Shown piece after piece: positions 23,017 through 33,994 of a stretch of 64,000 bases of DNA (its first letter is position 1; the number at the start of each line of letters is the position of its first letter). The stretch comes from Amaranthus tricolor. Lineage: Eukaryota > Streptophyta > Magnoliopsida > Caryophyllales > Amaranthaceae. Location of the stretch: the NCBI RefSeq assembly GCF_026212465.1, contig NC_080051.1, positions 23,911,727 through 23,975,726 of the forward strand, written 5' to 3'. Both the position numbers and the translations under genes were made by a program. The notes beneath the pieces were generated by a model. It was given only the letters and a program-made list of their open reading frames with translations, was not told where the DNA came from and made no database searches.

Positions 23017-23630
23017 ATGAGCTTCGATTTTTCAAAAGTTTTCTTTCACACAGGCGAAATCAAAGACCTAACCTCTACTTTCGCTCCCATCCTCCTCTTT
23101 ACTTCCTCTCATTAAAAGATCTAACCTATACTGGTATGTACTACTTCTTAATTATGGTTTTCTAGTTCATTCTTGTAACTTAGGGTTAATTTGCATTTTT
23201 TTCATTTTAGCAATTTGAATCCAATTCCTGCGTTTTTTTTTTAATTTATTTTTTTTATCTTGGACTTTGTGAATTGATTGTTGTTGTGTCTGAATAATTT
23301 GTTAGGGTTTCACAAAATTAGCTAGATCAATAAGTTGAAGAAAATGAAAATAAAAAAAAAGGTATTAAATTGAAAAAGAAGGGTTCTGAGTTGGCTACTG
23401 AGGCGGGTAATGTAGGGACTGTTAGGGTAGATGAGGTGGAAATTAAAAGATCTGATGTGGCACATAAGGTTGTGGATGAGTTGGAAAAGGCAAATGTAGA
23501 TGTTGTTGTTGTAACCGCCTCGAATTATGAAGGTAACACTAACTGGAATTTAGTATTAATCAAGCGGAAGCTTACTTTTGCCAACACAATTAAGGGGTTA
23601 CTTAAAGGTCAAACCAATATCCAAGTATAA
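23017..23630 (+). pseudogene. 5' fragment of an unidentified gene
   Basis: 23017-23133 looks like a 5' UTR (pyrimidine-rich, then donor CTG|GTATGT), followed by a T-rich intron-like stretch and an acceptor near 23308. An ATG at 23344 is followed by a nine-A run and, one frame away, by an 86-codon acidic/basic frame (23370-23630, KRSDVAHKVVDELEKANVDV). A one-base loss in the A run would separate the ATG from this frame. The frame fades at about 23600, where repeat-like sequence begins. I do not recognise the protein. It may be a truncated gene or an exon of a longer gene that I cannot follow. Confidence 0.35.
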
Positions 23631-23753
23631 TACTTGAACCAAACCAAAGCAATATAACGGAAGTCTTAACCGTCCAAAATATAGGAAAATTACAACAAAA
23701 TCGAAATATGTCCAAAGTTCAAATTACATCCTTAAAATAGTCTAAATATAGGG

Positions 23754-23950
23754 AGCCCATTTGCTAAGACCTCCACAGTTAAGCTTGCTTGGTGGGAAGC
23801 AATCTTAGGATGTGTGACCTCATGAGAAGTGTTCCCGGGTGCGCACGAGTGAGGTCAAAGTGCGCTGGAAAGACTTTTGTTAGTTTGTGGGGCCAGTCTA
23901 CAGTCTCCATGAATAGTCACCAGCGGTCCGAGGGGCTGGGGTGTTACACT
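23754..23950 (+). mobile_element. 5S-rRNA-like sequence, probable Cassandra-type TRIM LTR remnant
   Basis: CAGTTAAGCTTGCTTGG at 23776-23792 matches the 5S rRNA box A region, and TTAGGATGTGTGACCTCATG at 23805-23824 matches box C (plant 5S: AGTTAAGCGTGCTTGGGC and GGATGGGTGACCTCC). Spacing between the boxes is that of 5S genes. The flanks are not 5S: the block continues with GC-rich sequence and stops at GGGCTGGGGTGTTACA (ending near 23946), the kind of end Cassandra LTRs have. Cassandra elements are miniature LTR retrotransposons with a 5S promoter in the LTR. No PBS follows, so this would be a solo LTR or fragment. The left edge is uncertain. Confidence 0.6.
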
Positions 23951-24039
23951 AACTATGAAAGTGTACAAAAACCAACCAATTACAAAAATACTAAAAAATA
24001 AACTTAAAAAGAAGAAAACTAAACTTGCACTTGAACAAA

Positions 24040-24831
24040 CACATTTAGTGATAGTCTAATAGAGTCACAAAATCAATTAAAATAAATCTGCTTGACTTTT
24101 TGTCAATACTAGTTATTAATAAATAATTGTTAAAATTAAAAAGAAATTTTGATTTATTAGTTTTTTTTAAGATATATGTAAATCAAAAAGATTTTGTAAA
24201 TCAAATATTTGATTGTTATCGGCAATATTAGGTATATGTGGTTTTTCTCATATGTTTAATTTATTTACTTACACAAATATTTACATTATACCCAATTATT
24301 TGTAAATTGTTCTATTATATCAAAAAAATTGTTACTTAATAAGATCGATCAAAATATTTATCATCTTTAAATTGTTTAAAGTTTTCAAATTACAACTTAA
24401 TTTATCTAATATTTTAAAGGATACTTTTAACACATGGTCATCAAACTTCATAAATTCAATTTACAAGTCGTAAATAATCATGAATTACATCTAAGCACAA
24501 GTTTTCATAAATTTTAGATGTTATAAAAATCGTGCGTTGCATGGGCATCTAACTAGTGCTCTATAAAATCACAATTCTTCACAAATTTAATTGTATATCT
24601 TATTTATTTTAACATATAATGTTAAAGTAAAATAAATACCCTTAAATATTTTTTGTCAATGGTTTAAATAAATATATATATAAATGATAAAAAGTACTAA
24701 ATTATAGATTTAGAGTGGGCATGTATGAGGCATGTCGAGTGGGTATGGGAAGGAGCGGTGGATAAGGCGCAAAATAGGTAAATATGGAGCGGGTAAAATC
24801 TCATACACATCACATAGCCACTGTTAATAAG

Positions 24832-24833
<2 letters not shown>
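24040..24833. other. AT-rich intergenic DNA with a possible Helitron 3' end
   Basis: No gene. At 24530-24556 the sequence AATCGTGCGTTGCATGGGCA followed by TCTAACTAG|T resembles the 3' terminus of many plant Helitrons (short GC hairpin, then CTAG, inserted before T). A matching 5' TC end could not be identified. Confidence 0.35.

Positions 24834-24871
<38 letters not shown>
24834..24871. repeat. (AT)n microsatellite
   Basis: About 18 AT units, roughly 300 bp upstream of the RhoGDI start codon. Confidence 0.9.
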
Positions 24872-24873
<2 letters not shown>

Positions 24874-25170
24874 TTTACTCGTATATCATTCTTATGTACA
24901 GGAGTAGTATAGTTGGCCGACAAAATAAGTAAATGCAAAATGACTCGTACTAATGTACGTCCACTTACATACGCTGAGAGCTTGAGACTCAAGACACTGC
25001 CATTGATGACCGAGAAAAAGGGCGAACAAAACATTCAAATTCCAGTCCCACCCACGGCCCACCCATAAAAAATCCCTGTCCCACCAAATCAAACTCTTAT
25101 TTTCTTTCCGCAATTTCTTCCTATTTTTGTTTTCTTGCTTTGATTTCAAACTGGACTAAGACACCCAAAA

Positions 25171-28100
25171 ATGGATGAGAAAGTAGCAGGGTCTTCATCT
25201 TCAGTTGCTGGGGATGAGTTAGAAACAGAAACGGAGAATGTTAAACAATTTGAGGAGGATGAACCAGTAGAAGAGTCAACAAAGGATGGGTCTTTTGCTG
25301 AATTTGTTGTTGCTCCCCTTGTTCCTCTCCAACACCATCTTGAGAAAGACAAGGTCTTTTTCTTAAACCCTCCTTTTTCAGTTTTTGGGTACTGATTTTT
25401 TACAGGGTTAAGTTTTCTACTGTTCTTGATTTTATGAATCAATTCTATTCTAAATTCTTAATTTTATATGTACCCTTCTTTGACTAGATTGTGTTTATTT
25501 AAATTGCAATTCTAATTATGCATTTTCATTGGGTAATGTGTTTGAATGAAGTATATCCCTTATTTCAATGCTCTACAGATTGATAGTTCTTTGGTTTGAG
25601 TTACAAGAGATTATATTGAATAACTCATTGATTCATGTGCTTATGTGAGTCGGAAACAACCACTTTTTTATCACCCTTTAATTATGGTCAATCCCACTTA
25701 CATTGAGAGCCATTTTGTGGTGTTGGGCTATGGAAATGTGTTTGAGCAATAATTACTAATCTAAATCACCACAAAAAGACAAAAATTATAATAATAAAAT
25801 AAACAAAATTAAAAAAATAAATTAAAATTACAAAACTATCGCCCTATCAAATCCTAGCACATAGGGGTAATTTGTTACATCACAAATCACTGTTATTTAC
25901 TAAAGACTTCCTCGTGTTTGAGTGGTCAAGTCATTGATTGTCTTGAGCGTTTGTTGAGGGTTAACATATAGTGTGTAATAGTTTGAAATTGAATACCTCT
26001 TGTAAAATAATGCTAAGTGCTTTAAGGAAATGCCGATTATCTAGCTCATAATATTAGATGATAGAGTATATAACATATTAAGGTACCTCAACCATCATCT
26101 TAAAATTTCATTAAGTTGGTTTGTTGATATGGTATAGAAGCCAACGTGAATAGAGGTTAAGAGTTTGAATTTCATCCAATCCTCATTTCAAGTGGAGCAT
26201 TTAGCGCCAAGTATGAAGAATGTTTGTGTTGCATCTATTCTTTTAGTCCAAATGACTTTGTGTGAGGGGACATGATAAATTCAAGCCTTAGTTTAAACTT
26301 TTAGTTGAGTTGATTTCTTGGTATTAATTGTTATGGTGCTACGTCAAACAGATAATGTACAGTCTTTCACACTGTTCAGAAGAGTTGAGTTTTCTGTTGT
26401 CATTTGTAAGGAGTTCATGGATAATAAGAGAGAAAATGAGATTTTGAAATTAGTGTAGGAAATCATGAGAATGCAATAATTATCCCTTTGGAGTTTAAAA
26501 TTAAAGTGTTGAAGCCTGAAAACTGGTTTTACAACTAAAACATGTGAATATATGAGCAGAATTCACTCCGCATCTCCTGTACATTGTCAAATACATTCCC
26601 TATCATTTTATACATGGTTTCTTTCCTATCCATTATTGTTTTTGTTGTTGTTTCTTACGTTTTCGATGCCATTTGGAGTGTCAAGTGTGTGTAGAATGAG
26701 CTCGAAACTCCAGAACATACCATGTTTCATATATGAGTACAAGTTTAATTGGTAGATGGATTTTCATTCCCTCTTAAATCTTCCTGCTTACGAAATCAAA
26801 GCATGAATAAACCAATTACGAATTCACTTGCAGGATGATGAGAGCTTAAGGAGGTGGAAAGAAAAACTATTAGGTTCTGTTGAAGGCAATTTAACTGGTT
26901 TGAGAATGCTTTCATTGGCTTTATTGTTTTTTCTATCTATTTCCATTGAATATCGTCTAATATTCGAATTGACTTGTTTCTTTCTTCGTTTGGGCATTCT
27001 TTATTAGACCAAGTGGAACCTGAAGTCACATTTCACTCGATCGGGATCATATCCGATGATCTTGAAGAAAAAAGTACTGCCTTGCCGCTGGATGAAAGTG
27101 AGAGCAGCAAAGTTTTATTTTCATTCAAAGAAGACTCTCGATATCGCCTTAAACTCATTTTCACCGTCAAGCATAACATTGTCTCTGGTCTGGCCTACTC
27201 TATTAATGTGTGGAAAGCAGGAATTCAAGGTGAGTTGTGAATTAATAAGGTTGAACTACATGAAGTCAAAAGTCGTTACCAAACACTTTTTTACATTTTT
27301 GCTTTCTTTTCCACTGTATTCTGCAAATCATAATAAAAATCCAACCCAAGCTCTCGACCAATTATTCAAAACAATGTGCTTGTTACTTGCGTGTTAATGC
27401 TTCGGCACCCTCCAAACCAAAGAAATATAGTGCAATGTCATTGTGGATTAACAATAGATTAGTTTGTGCAACCGGTTTCGTATTTCATTCATGAGAGAAC
27501 AACTGGTTCATGCATACTATATTTCCCCTTCTTTTAAATGATCCAAGCTCCCTTTTCAGTTCCCTTATATCATAGCCATGTAAATGTTGGAAAATAATCC
27601 ACGTGTGATCCCATATCGAAGAACAAGAGATAGATTGACTGACATATATACTTGATGGGCTGCACCTTCTAATACCAATTGGTTTTAGGATGGAACCTCA
27701 TTGGGTTTGTGTTCAGTCAACTTTCCTCTCGTGTGGATCTTGTGTACAAGCCCAAATTTATCAGTAAATGTGAAAGTATTCTTAGTGTAGACAAGGTCTA
27801 CTAATCTAGTGTGAATTGCTTCTACAGTCTCCTCTGAGAGATTTATAAGAAAAATTACCGTGTAAGAATAAAGAACAGATTACATGGGTAGAGCAATACC
27901 CATGACCAGAATAGCTCATAAATTTTGCTCTGTAATCTTAATTTCTTCTGCTGAAAATTTCTGTAAGCCATTTATATACTCGTATCGTACATGATGAACA
28001 CTTGGAGAGAGCATAGAGTCCAAACAATGAACTGCAGTCCTAGTGGCTAGTAGAACTGTATGAAAATCAAAATCTGTCATTGCCGTATTTCTCAGTGTAA

Positions 28101-29062
28101 TTTTTCATTTATATGTTTGCTGTTCCATATGTTTCAGTGGATCAAAGGGATGGAATGCTCGGTACCTTTGCTCCTCAACAGGAGCCCTATGTTCACCTGC
28201 TCGAAGAGGAAACTACTCCATCTGGTGCTCTAGCAAGAGGAGTTTACGCAGCTAAGCTGAGAGTAAGTTCCATAAATCTGTCTTGTTCTTCATGTTGATT
28301 TGACTTCTTTTCATACCATCATTTCAATCTATCACTTTATTGTAGTGTAAATGAACTGACTCAAGTAAAAGCTTAATCTGATGATTGAGATTCTAATAAT
28401 ATTATATACTCTATCACGCCCCTCAGACAAGAGTCATTCCAGCTAGAAGTGTGAATGTTGCACAATCCTCTCTCATATTGGCCCTAATAATTCCCACTTG
28501 ATAGGAGGGGTGGACGAGGTGCGAACCTGTGATCAGTACTTCTGATACCATGTCGAGGAACCAACTCAACCAAAAGCTTCAACTGATTATTGAGGCCCCA
28601 ATATATGTTATATAGTCTATCACGAGGCCATAGTTGATCATAATTCTTATACAACTTCATATATTAAGATCAAGTACAATTGGATACTTCAAATTAGGAT
28701 GTATCACATTTTTGTCATTGTTTAACTAGATTAACTTGTTTCTTTCATTGTTCTACTACCTTGATTTACTCGTTTGATTCATCACAAGGTGAATGTTAAC
28801 GATGACCCTATACGCTGTAAAATTTGTGGGTTTGAAAAATACAATCGATTTATTGCCTTATAATTGATGCACAAACATCTTAGAAACACAACCTATTGGT
28901 TGCACATAATATGCTTTTTAAGTGCAATTTGAGGTAGTTTTCTTTCTACCTTCGCCATGAATTTTCATTGATACTACTTTCCGATGTTTGCAGTTTGCAG
29001 ACGATGATAAGAAATGCCACATGGAACTAAGTTACAGTTTTGAAATCAAAAAGAACACTTAG
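25171..29062 (+). CDS. RhoGDI1: Rho GDP-dissociation inhibitor, 220 aa, 5 exons
   Basis: Exons: 25171-25353, 26834-26897, 27008-27229, 28138-28262, 28994-29062 (663 nt with stop). Phases agree at all four introns. The acidic Ser/Glu-rich N-terminus (about 60 residues) is followed by DDESLRRWKEKLLG, the regulatory arm that contacts the switch regions of Rho GTPases. The immunoglobulin-like sandwich that buries the prenyl tail follows (LIFTVKHNIVSGLAYSINVW, DGMLGTFAPQQEPY, EEETTPSGALARGVYAAKLR, CHMELSYSFEIKK). The protein extracts ROP/RAC GTPases from membranes and holds them in the cytosol. In Arabidopsis the SCN1 RhoGDI confines root-hair growth to one site; equivalence here is inferred. Length is normal. 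The acceptor of exon 5 has a second AG six bases downstream, but only the first gives the conserved FADDDKKC join. Confidence 0.95.
28358..28625. repeat. Repeat-derived insert in RhoGDI intron 4
   Basis: Two direct, diverged repeats of about 60 bp (28358-28419 and 28563-28623) each contain ACTCAA..AAAAGCTT and end in TCTATCACG. Between them lies CTGATACCATGTCGAGGAAC, a phrase common in plant repeat DNA. It is probably an old retroelement or SINE fragment. A similar phrase (AATACCAATTGGTTTTAGGA) sits in intron 3 near 27670. Confidence 0.5.
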
Positions 29063-30266
29063 CCCTGGTACTTTCTCGGTCTCATTGCGCATCTTTTAGC
29101 TTCCTTGTTTCGTGTTTATGTTCGACATTACGGGCAGTTGCCATTTCGAAGTAATTGTTTGTAGTTCGAATACTACGATGAATACCTGCCCAACATCGAA
29201 AAGAACTCGATAGTCTTCAGTTCATTGCTATTAATTCCAAAATTTAGTGCTCGATCTTGTTTGAGTAAGCGAAATTGACGTCTTTTGTACATACTATACT
29301 TTCATTGGCTTTGGTTTAAACTTTACAGTTTCTCGGAGATAATCTCTCAAGTCATTTTTATTTTTTCGCTCTATATTGTCTAACCTTATTTGTTTCCTTT
29401 ATTTTGCTTCGCTTTTATTTTTAGTTTGTCTATTTCATATTCGGTTATGATTTTGCTTTTTAATCTCATAATTTCATTCAAGAATTTAATTGTTGCTTTT
29501 ACCTGTTCACTCATATTTTCAGTCTATTAGTACTTAAATGACCTTTTTTTATTGAGCATATGTAACCTTAATTACCAAAAATAACATTGATGATTTTGGT
29601 AGAGAAAAGCACTTAAATGGTGAGTTACGAACACAAACACACAATGTATTTGACAGTTATGAAATTGAATCTTTAGAATTTTTTGGGAACCATTTTTTTA
29701 CACAAGATAGTTTTTTCGAGAGACGCATTAGTTATATGGGTTAAATAGCCCAATTAATATAAATTATAGAGAAAATAAGAATGTGAATTTCTCACAAAAA
29801 TAGCTGCTTTTAATTAAAGTTTTTTATTGATATACGAGTCAGATTTAATCACATTTATATTAGAACTAGACAATAAACAAATACATAAAATTTAAAATCA
29901 AATAAAAATTGAAATAAATTAAATTATGATTGTTTTAATGAGATTTAACATTTTTAAATATCCTCTTTTATTGTTATTTGAAATAACTTTTCATGTGGAG
30001 GTCTTCCATATGATGTAGTTTTTATTTTATACAGAATTAAATCTAATAACAAATCTTTTAGATGTGATATTAAATTCTTCTTCGACATCACAATGATCTT
30101 AAACAACAAATGAATTTTTACTATAAAATTATATAGCCACAAAATTTCACATTGAGAAAAGAAAAAAAATCTAAAATATGGATATTAATCATATCAATAA
30201 CCCATTGAGGTATTAGGGTGTTTACCATAGACTAAACAACGCCTCTTTTGATGGGCACGTTTGATC
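29063..30266. other. Intergenic downstream of RhoGDI
   Basis: The RhoGDI 3' UTR, then AT-rich DNA. 29697-29801 contains a decayed copy of MITE family A (interior GGGTTAAATAGCCCAATTAA). No gene is supported; the frame at 29954-30142 has no features. Confidence 0.5.
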
Positions 30267-30465
30267 CTTATTTGGAGTTGGTATTATAACTTATTAAAGT
30301 TGGTGTTATAACTTATTAAAATTACTATTATAACTTATTAGAGTTTGTATTTAAAGTTGGTGTTATAACCTCTTAAAGTTGGTATTATAACTTATATGGA
30401 GATACCAACTTTAATAGGTTATATAATACCAACTTTAATAGGTTATAACACTAACTCCAAATATG
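30267..30465. repeat. Hairpin-forming MITE-like repeat built of about 20-bp monomers
   Basis: The left end TTATTTGGAGTTGGTATTAT is inverted at the right end (ACACTAACTCCAAATATGA). Inside, the phrase AAAGTTGGTGTTATAACTTA recurs several times in one direction, then in reverse complement. Related monomers recur at 52962-53075. Confidence 0.6.
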
Positions 30466-30828
30466 ATTGCACAAATATTTTTTTTAAGTAATAATGGGCG
30501 GGTCAATTTGAGATATGTCTTTCTCAATTAAAAATTTGTGTCAACCAAAAGGATTTTTGGTGGATGGCAGCCCCAATATTCACAAAAACTTTCATACATG
30601 TTCAAATCAACACACAATAGAACTTTATAATATTTTTTTAATAAAAAAATTATTAAAATTGACTACTATAAAAATATAAACTTAGAATAAAAAAATTAAT
30701 AGTATCTTGATGAAAAAATAGTAAGGTGAAGTGAAAATTTTAGAAAATTAAAAAAGGCAGAATGGTCATGTTTAGGTTATGATCGGGTTAACTAAATTGT
30801 TTTGCTTTTTTCAGGACTTGTTATTTTC

Positions 30829-31559
30829 TGTTACAAATTAAAATATTCGTGTAATAACTAATCACCCATTAATCTTCAACAAAATTATATTTCAATATCA
30901 AATTAGATTAAAATTTAACATTGTTATGGTAACATTTATTTTCTCATTTATTTATTTAATTATTAATGTCATATTACCTTAATGACCCTTGACTTTTCGG
31001 TTGACCTTGACTTTCGATCAAGGGATCTTTTCTGAATTTCTCAACCACCTTGCTTGGTCTCTAAGTTAATAACTTCCAGAAACCCTAACTTCCATTGTGA
31101 AACTACCCATTACTTTCCATTCACTATCATGATTACCCTTTATGCTAGTAACTATCCACTACCATCCATCATGATTTACTTTCTCCCAGAAATAACTCCC
31201 TCTCCACCATTATAAATAGAGGTAGTCAGCATCAAGTGGAGAGCAGTGAAAAACACCATATCAAAGCTCCTCAAAAATCCTTACTCACAATCCTCTTTAG
31301 TCTACCCAAATACAAGCAACTTCTGCCCCGACGTCCATACTACTGCATTCAATCTGTAATCGTTTATTCATTAATCTCACATCTCCCTTGTAACTTGAGC
31401 GTTGGAGGGGTTTTCCGGGAGATCACCCCCCGGGCAAGGCTAATGTGTTGTGTTGCAGGAATTCAGGTCACTTCCATTCCGTCGATTGCTGCTCGCGATA
31501 ACGCTTCTACCTCAAGAATTTAAAGTGCCTCACACTTCCTCGTTTCATAAAACGAAACA
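30829..31559 (+). repeat. Probable 5' LTR of a Ty3/gypsy element
   Basis: The right end is well placed: ...AAACGAAACA at 31559 is followed at once by GTTTGGCGCCATCTGTGGGG, a primer-binding-site phrase typical of plant Ty3/gypsy elements. TATAAATAG at 31211-31219 is the probable LTR promoter. The left end is less certain; TGTTACAAAT at 30829 is chosen because TGTT...AACA gives matching ends. No 3' LTR was found in the window to confirm it. Confidence 0.55.
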
Positions 31560-31594
31560 GTTTGGCGCCATCTGTGGGGAAAGAATAAAAAGCC

Positions 31595-33350
31595 ATGGCT
31601 CCCAAGAGCAATCCAACGCAAACCACTACCGTGCACAACACAGATACAGACACTTCAGCGGGTCACACCAACAATCAAGCCGTGACTCGCCGTGATCTAA
31701 ACATGCTAGCACGAAACCTCACTACTGCCTTCTCCGAACAAATCCGCGCCATCATAAATAATAATAACCCTGCTCAAAGCGAGTATTGGAAGACATGGCG
31801 GACCAAATAAAGAATCTGCAAGAACGGATCGAACCCCACAATGAAATATCGAAATCCCACGAATCTCAGGATAGGAACTCAGGAATGTCACGTTCCAGCA
31901 AAAGAAATAAGAAGAGACGGGAGAGATCCAAGACCCATAGAAGCCTCAATAAAAGTGACTCCCAAGACGGTGAATCAAAAACCGCCTCCCAAGATGCCCA
32001 TACTTACCTGGAAAGCAAGAAGCAGAGGATATCCGAAAGCGTCCTATCATTGGTGGACAAAGGAGGGAAGAAAAGAAGAAAGCGCAACTCACGCCATCCC
32101 ATCAGCCCCGTCATAACGCCGCGGAATGAGACTGGCGGGGGTAATCTTCCCGAAGATCTCATGCCAATAAGCTCCCCGCTGGGTCCTAAAGTGCTGAATA
32201 CCCTTAACCCGGCGAAAATAAAGATCCCGAATATGGCGGCCTTCGATGGAACATCATGCCCGGAGGAGCACTTAATGGCATACAAAAATATGATGTTGCT
32301 ATACACCACCAACCCAGCATTGTGGTGCAAATTCTTTCCAACTACTCTCACAGGAGTAGCCCTGACATGGTACACTTCCCTTCCAGTGGGAACTATCCAT
32401 ACTTTTGCCCAATTAGAGAGCAAATTTTTGGGTCACTTTGTAGCATCCAAAAGCAAGAGAAATCAAACTTTCACTTGCTCAGCATAACGCAATTAGAAGG
32501 GGAATCCATATCGTCATAGTTGAAGAAATTCCATGAGGCGGTACTGGAAGTAACAGATTTAGAAGAATCAGTCGCCTTGAACGCCCTGATCAACGGAATG
32601 AAGGCTCAAAGGCTGAAGTTCCAGTTGGTCGAAAGTCAAGTGAAGACATATGCGGAGGCCATGAAACAGTGTCAAAACTATGTCACGGCCTCTGAGATAT
32701 GTCAAGCACATGACCCCAAAAAGCGAAAGTCAGAGAAGAAGGATCCAATATGCTCCCATCAATCCTCGAGGAACAGAGAGGAACACTCATCAAGGAGAGA
32801 TAGAAACTACATGCCATATCGCCCGGAACCCCCATCAGATATGGGACCTCCAAGATCCTGACGTGTATACGCCACGGAAGGGGAAACCAGGACACGAAAC
32901 TTACTCGACGGAGGTAACGATCCGATGTTCAACCGGAATAGGAAAGACATATTCTACGCCATCCGGGACGAGTTGCCTACTCCACCTCCTACTACCACCC
33001 CCTCTGATCGCCGCAACTACAATTTGTGGTGTGATTACCACAAAGAACATGGCCATACCTTGGCCCAATGTCGCGAACTCAAGCGTATCCTACATCAGCT
33101 AGCCGACGAGGGGAAGTTAACACGGTTCATCAATCGAAAAGACTATGGCACAAGAAGCGACACAAAAAGAAGACCTTGGAACCAGAAACGCAGATCTCCT
33201 AGAAGAGATGAGGCTAGACGCGAAAGTTCCAACACACAAGGAACCATCAACATGATTTTCGGCGGCTACTTTGAAGAATACCCTACTACGCTGCGAAAGA
33301 CAGCGTCCATACTCTGCTCAAAGGACCACCAAAGACCACATCAAATGGGC
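31595..33350 (+). pseudogene. gag of the Ty3/gypsy element, broken
   Basis: It begins with an ATG at 31595, 35 bp after the LTR. The frame shifts near 31790 and again near 32470, and in-frame stops occur at 32517 (TAG) and 32859 (TGA). Recognisable parts: a Lys/Arg-rich linker (about 31880-32100), the capsid-like core (WCKFFPTTLTGVALTWYTSL, about 32318-32380), a second helical part (32520-32700) and a zinc-knuckle-like motif of C-x2-H-x4-H-x5-C form (about 33029-33072). It would package element RNA if intact; as it stands it cannot make one protein. Confidence 0.85.
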
Positions 33351-33355
33351 CGATC

Positions 33356-33994
33356 ATGAGATTCGATGCTACTACTTCCCAACCGCTGCAACAACCACAC
33401 ACTGATCCTTTAGTGGTTATCCTCAAGATTGGGCAAATGAAGGTGAGGCGAGTATTGGTGGATACCGGAAGCACGACTGATCTTATAACAATGGAATTCC
33501 TCAGACAGATGAAGTTCGAAGAAAACCACTTACAGCCCCTTGATAAACCTTTGATCGAGTTCGGGGGAAATCAAATCATACCTCTAAAAACAATCATACT
33601 CCTTGTACGGGTGGGGGAGAGAAACCGAAGCAGAACAATGCCCATACGATTCACGGTGATGGATCTGACATTCCCCTACAATGCCATTATGGGACTCCCT
33701 CTCATCAAAAAAATCAAATCCGCAATTTTCCCTCAACAACTTTTGTTGCAATTCGAGCAAGACAACGGACAAGTTAGCATTCTTAAGGGAGTCCAGGTAA
33801 TGGCCCGCCAATGCCTCATCAACACTTTAAAGCGAGGAACTTCCGTCATCCCCTCCAAAAGAAAAAGGGAAGAGAAGTCTCCATCCGTCATGAATGTATA
33901 TATGGACAACCCTAACACACACGAAAGGCCTTACCCGGTGGAACGACATGAGGAGGTAGAGGTATTCAAGGGGAAACCAATCAAGATAGGTTAA
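33356..33994 (+). pseudogene. Aspartic protease region of the Ty3/gypsy element
   Basis: A 212-codon open frame with the retropepsin active-site motif LVDTGSTTDLI (about residues 35-45) and the later hydrophobic NAIMGLPLI flap/core segment. It is separated from the reverse transcriptase by a TAA at 33992-33994, one more break in an element that normally has a continuous pol frame. Confidence 0.85.

Noticed and set aside
23754..23950. A genuine 5S rRNA gene
   Set aside because: Only the internal control region is kept; the 5' and 3' stem halves and the T-run terminator are missing.
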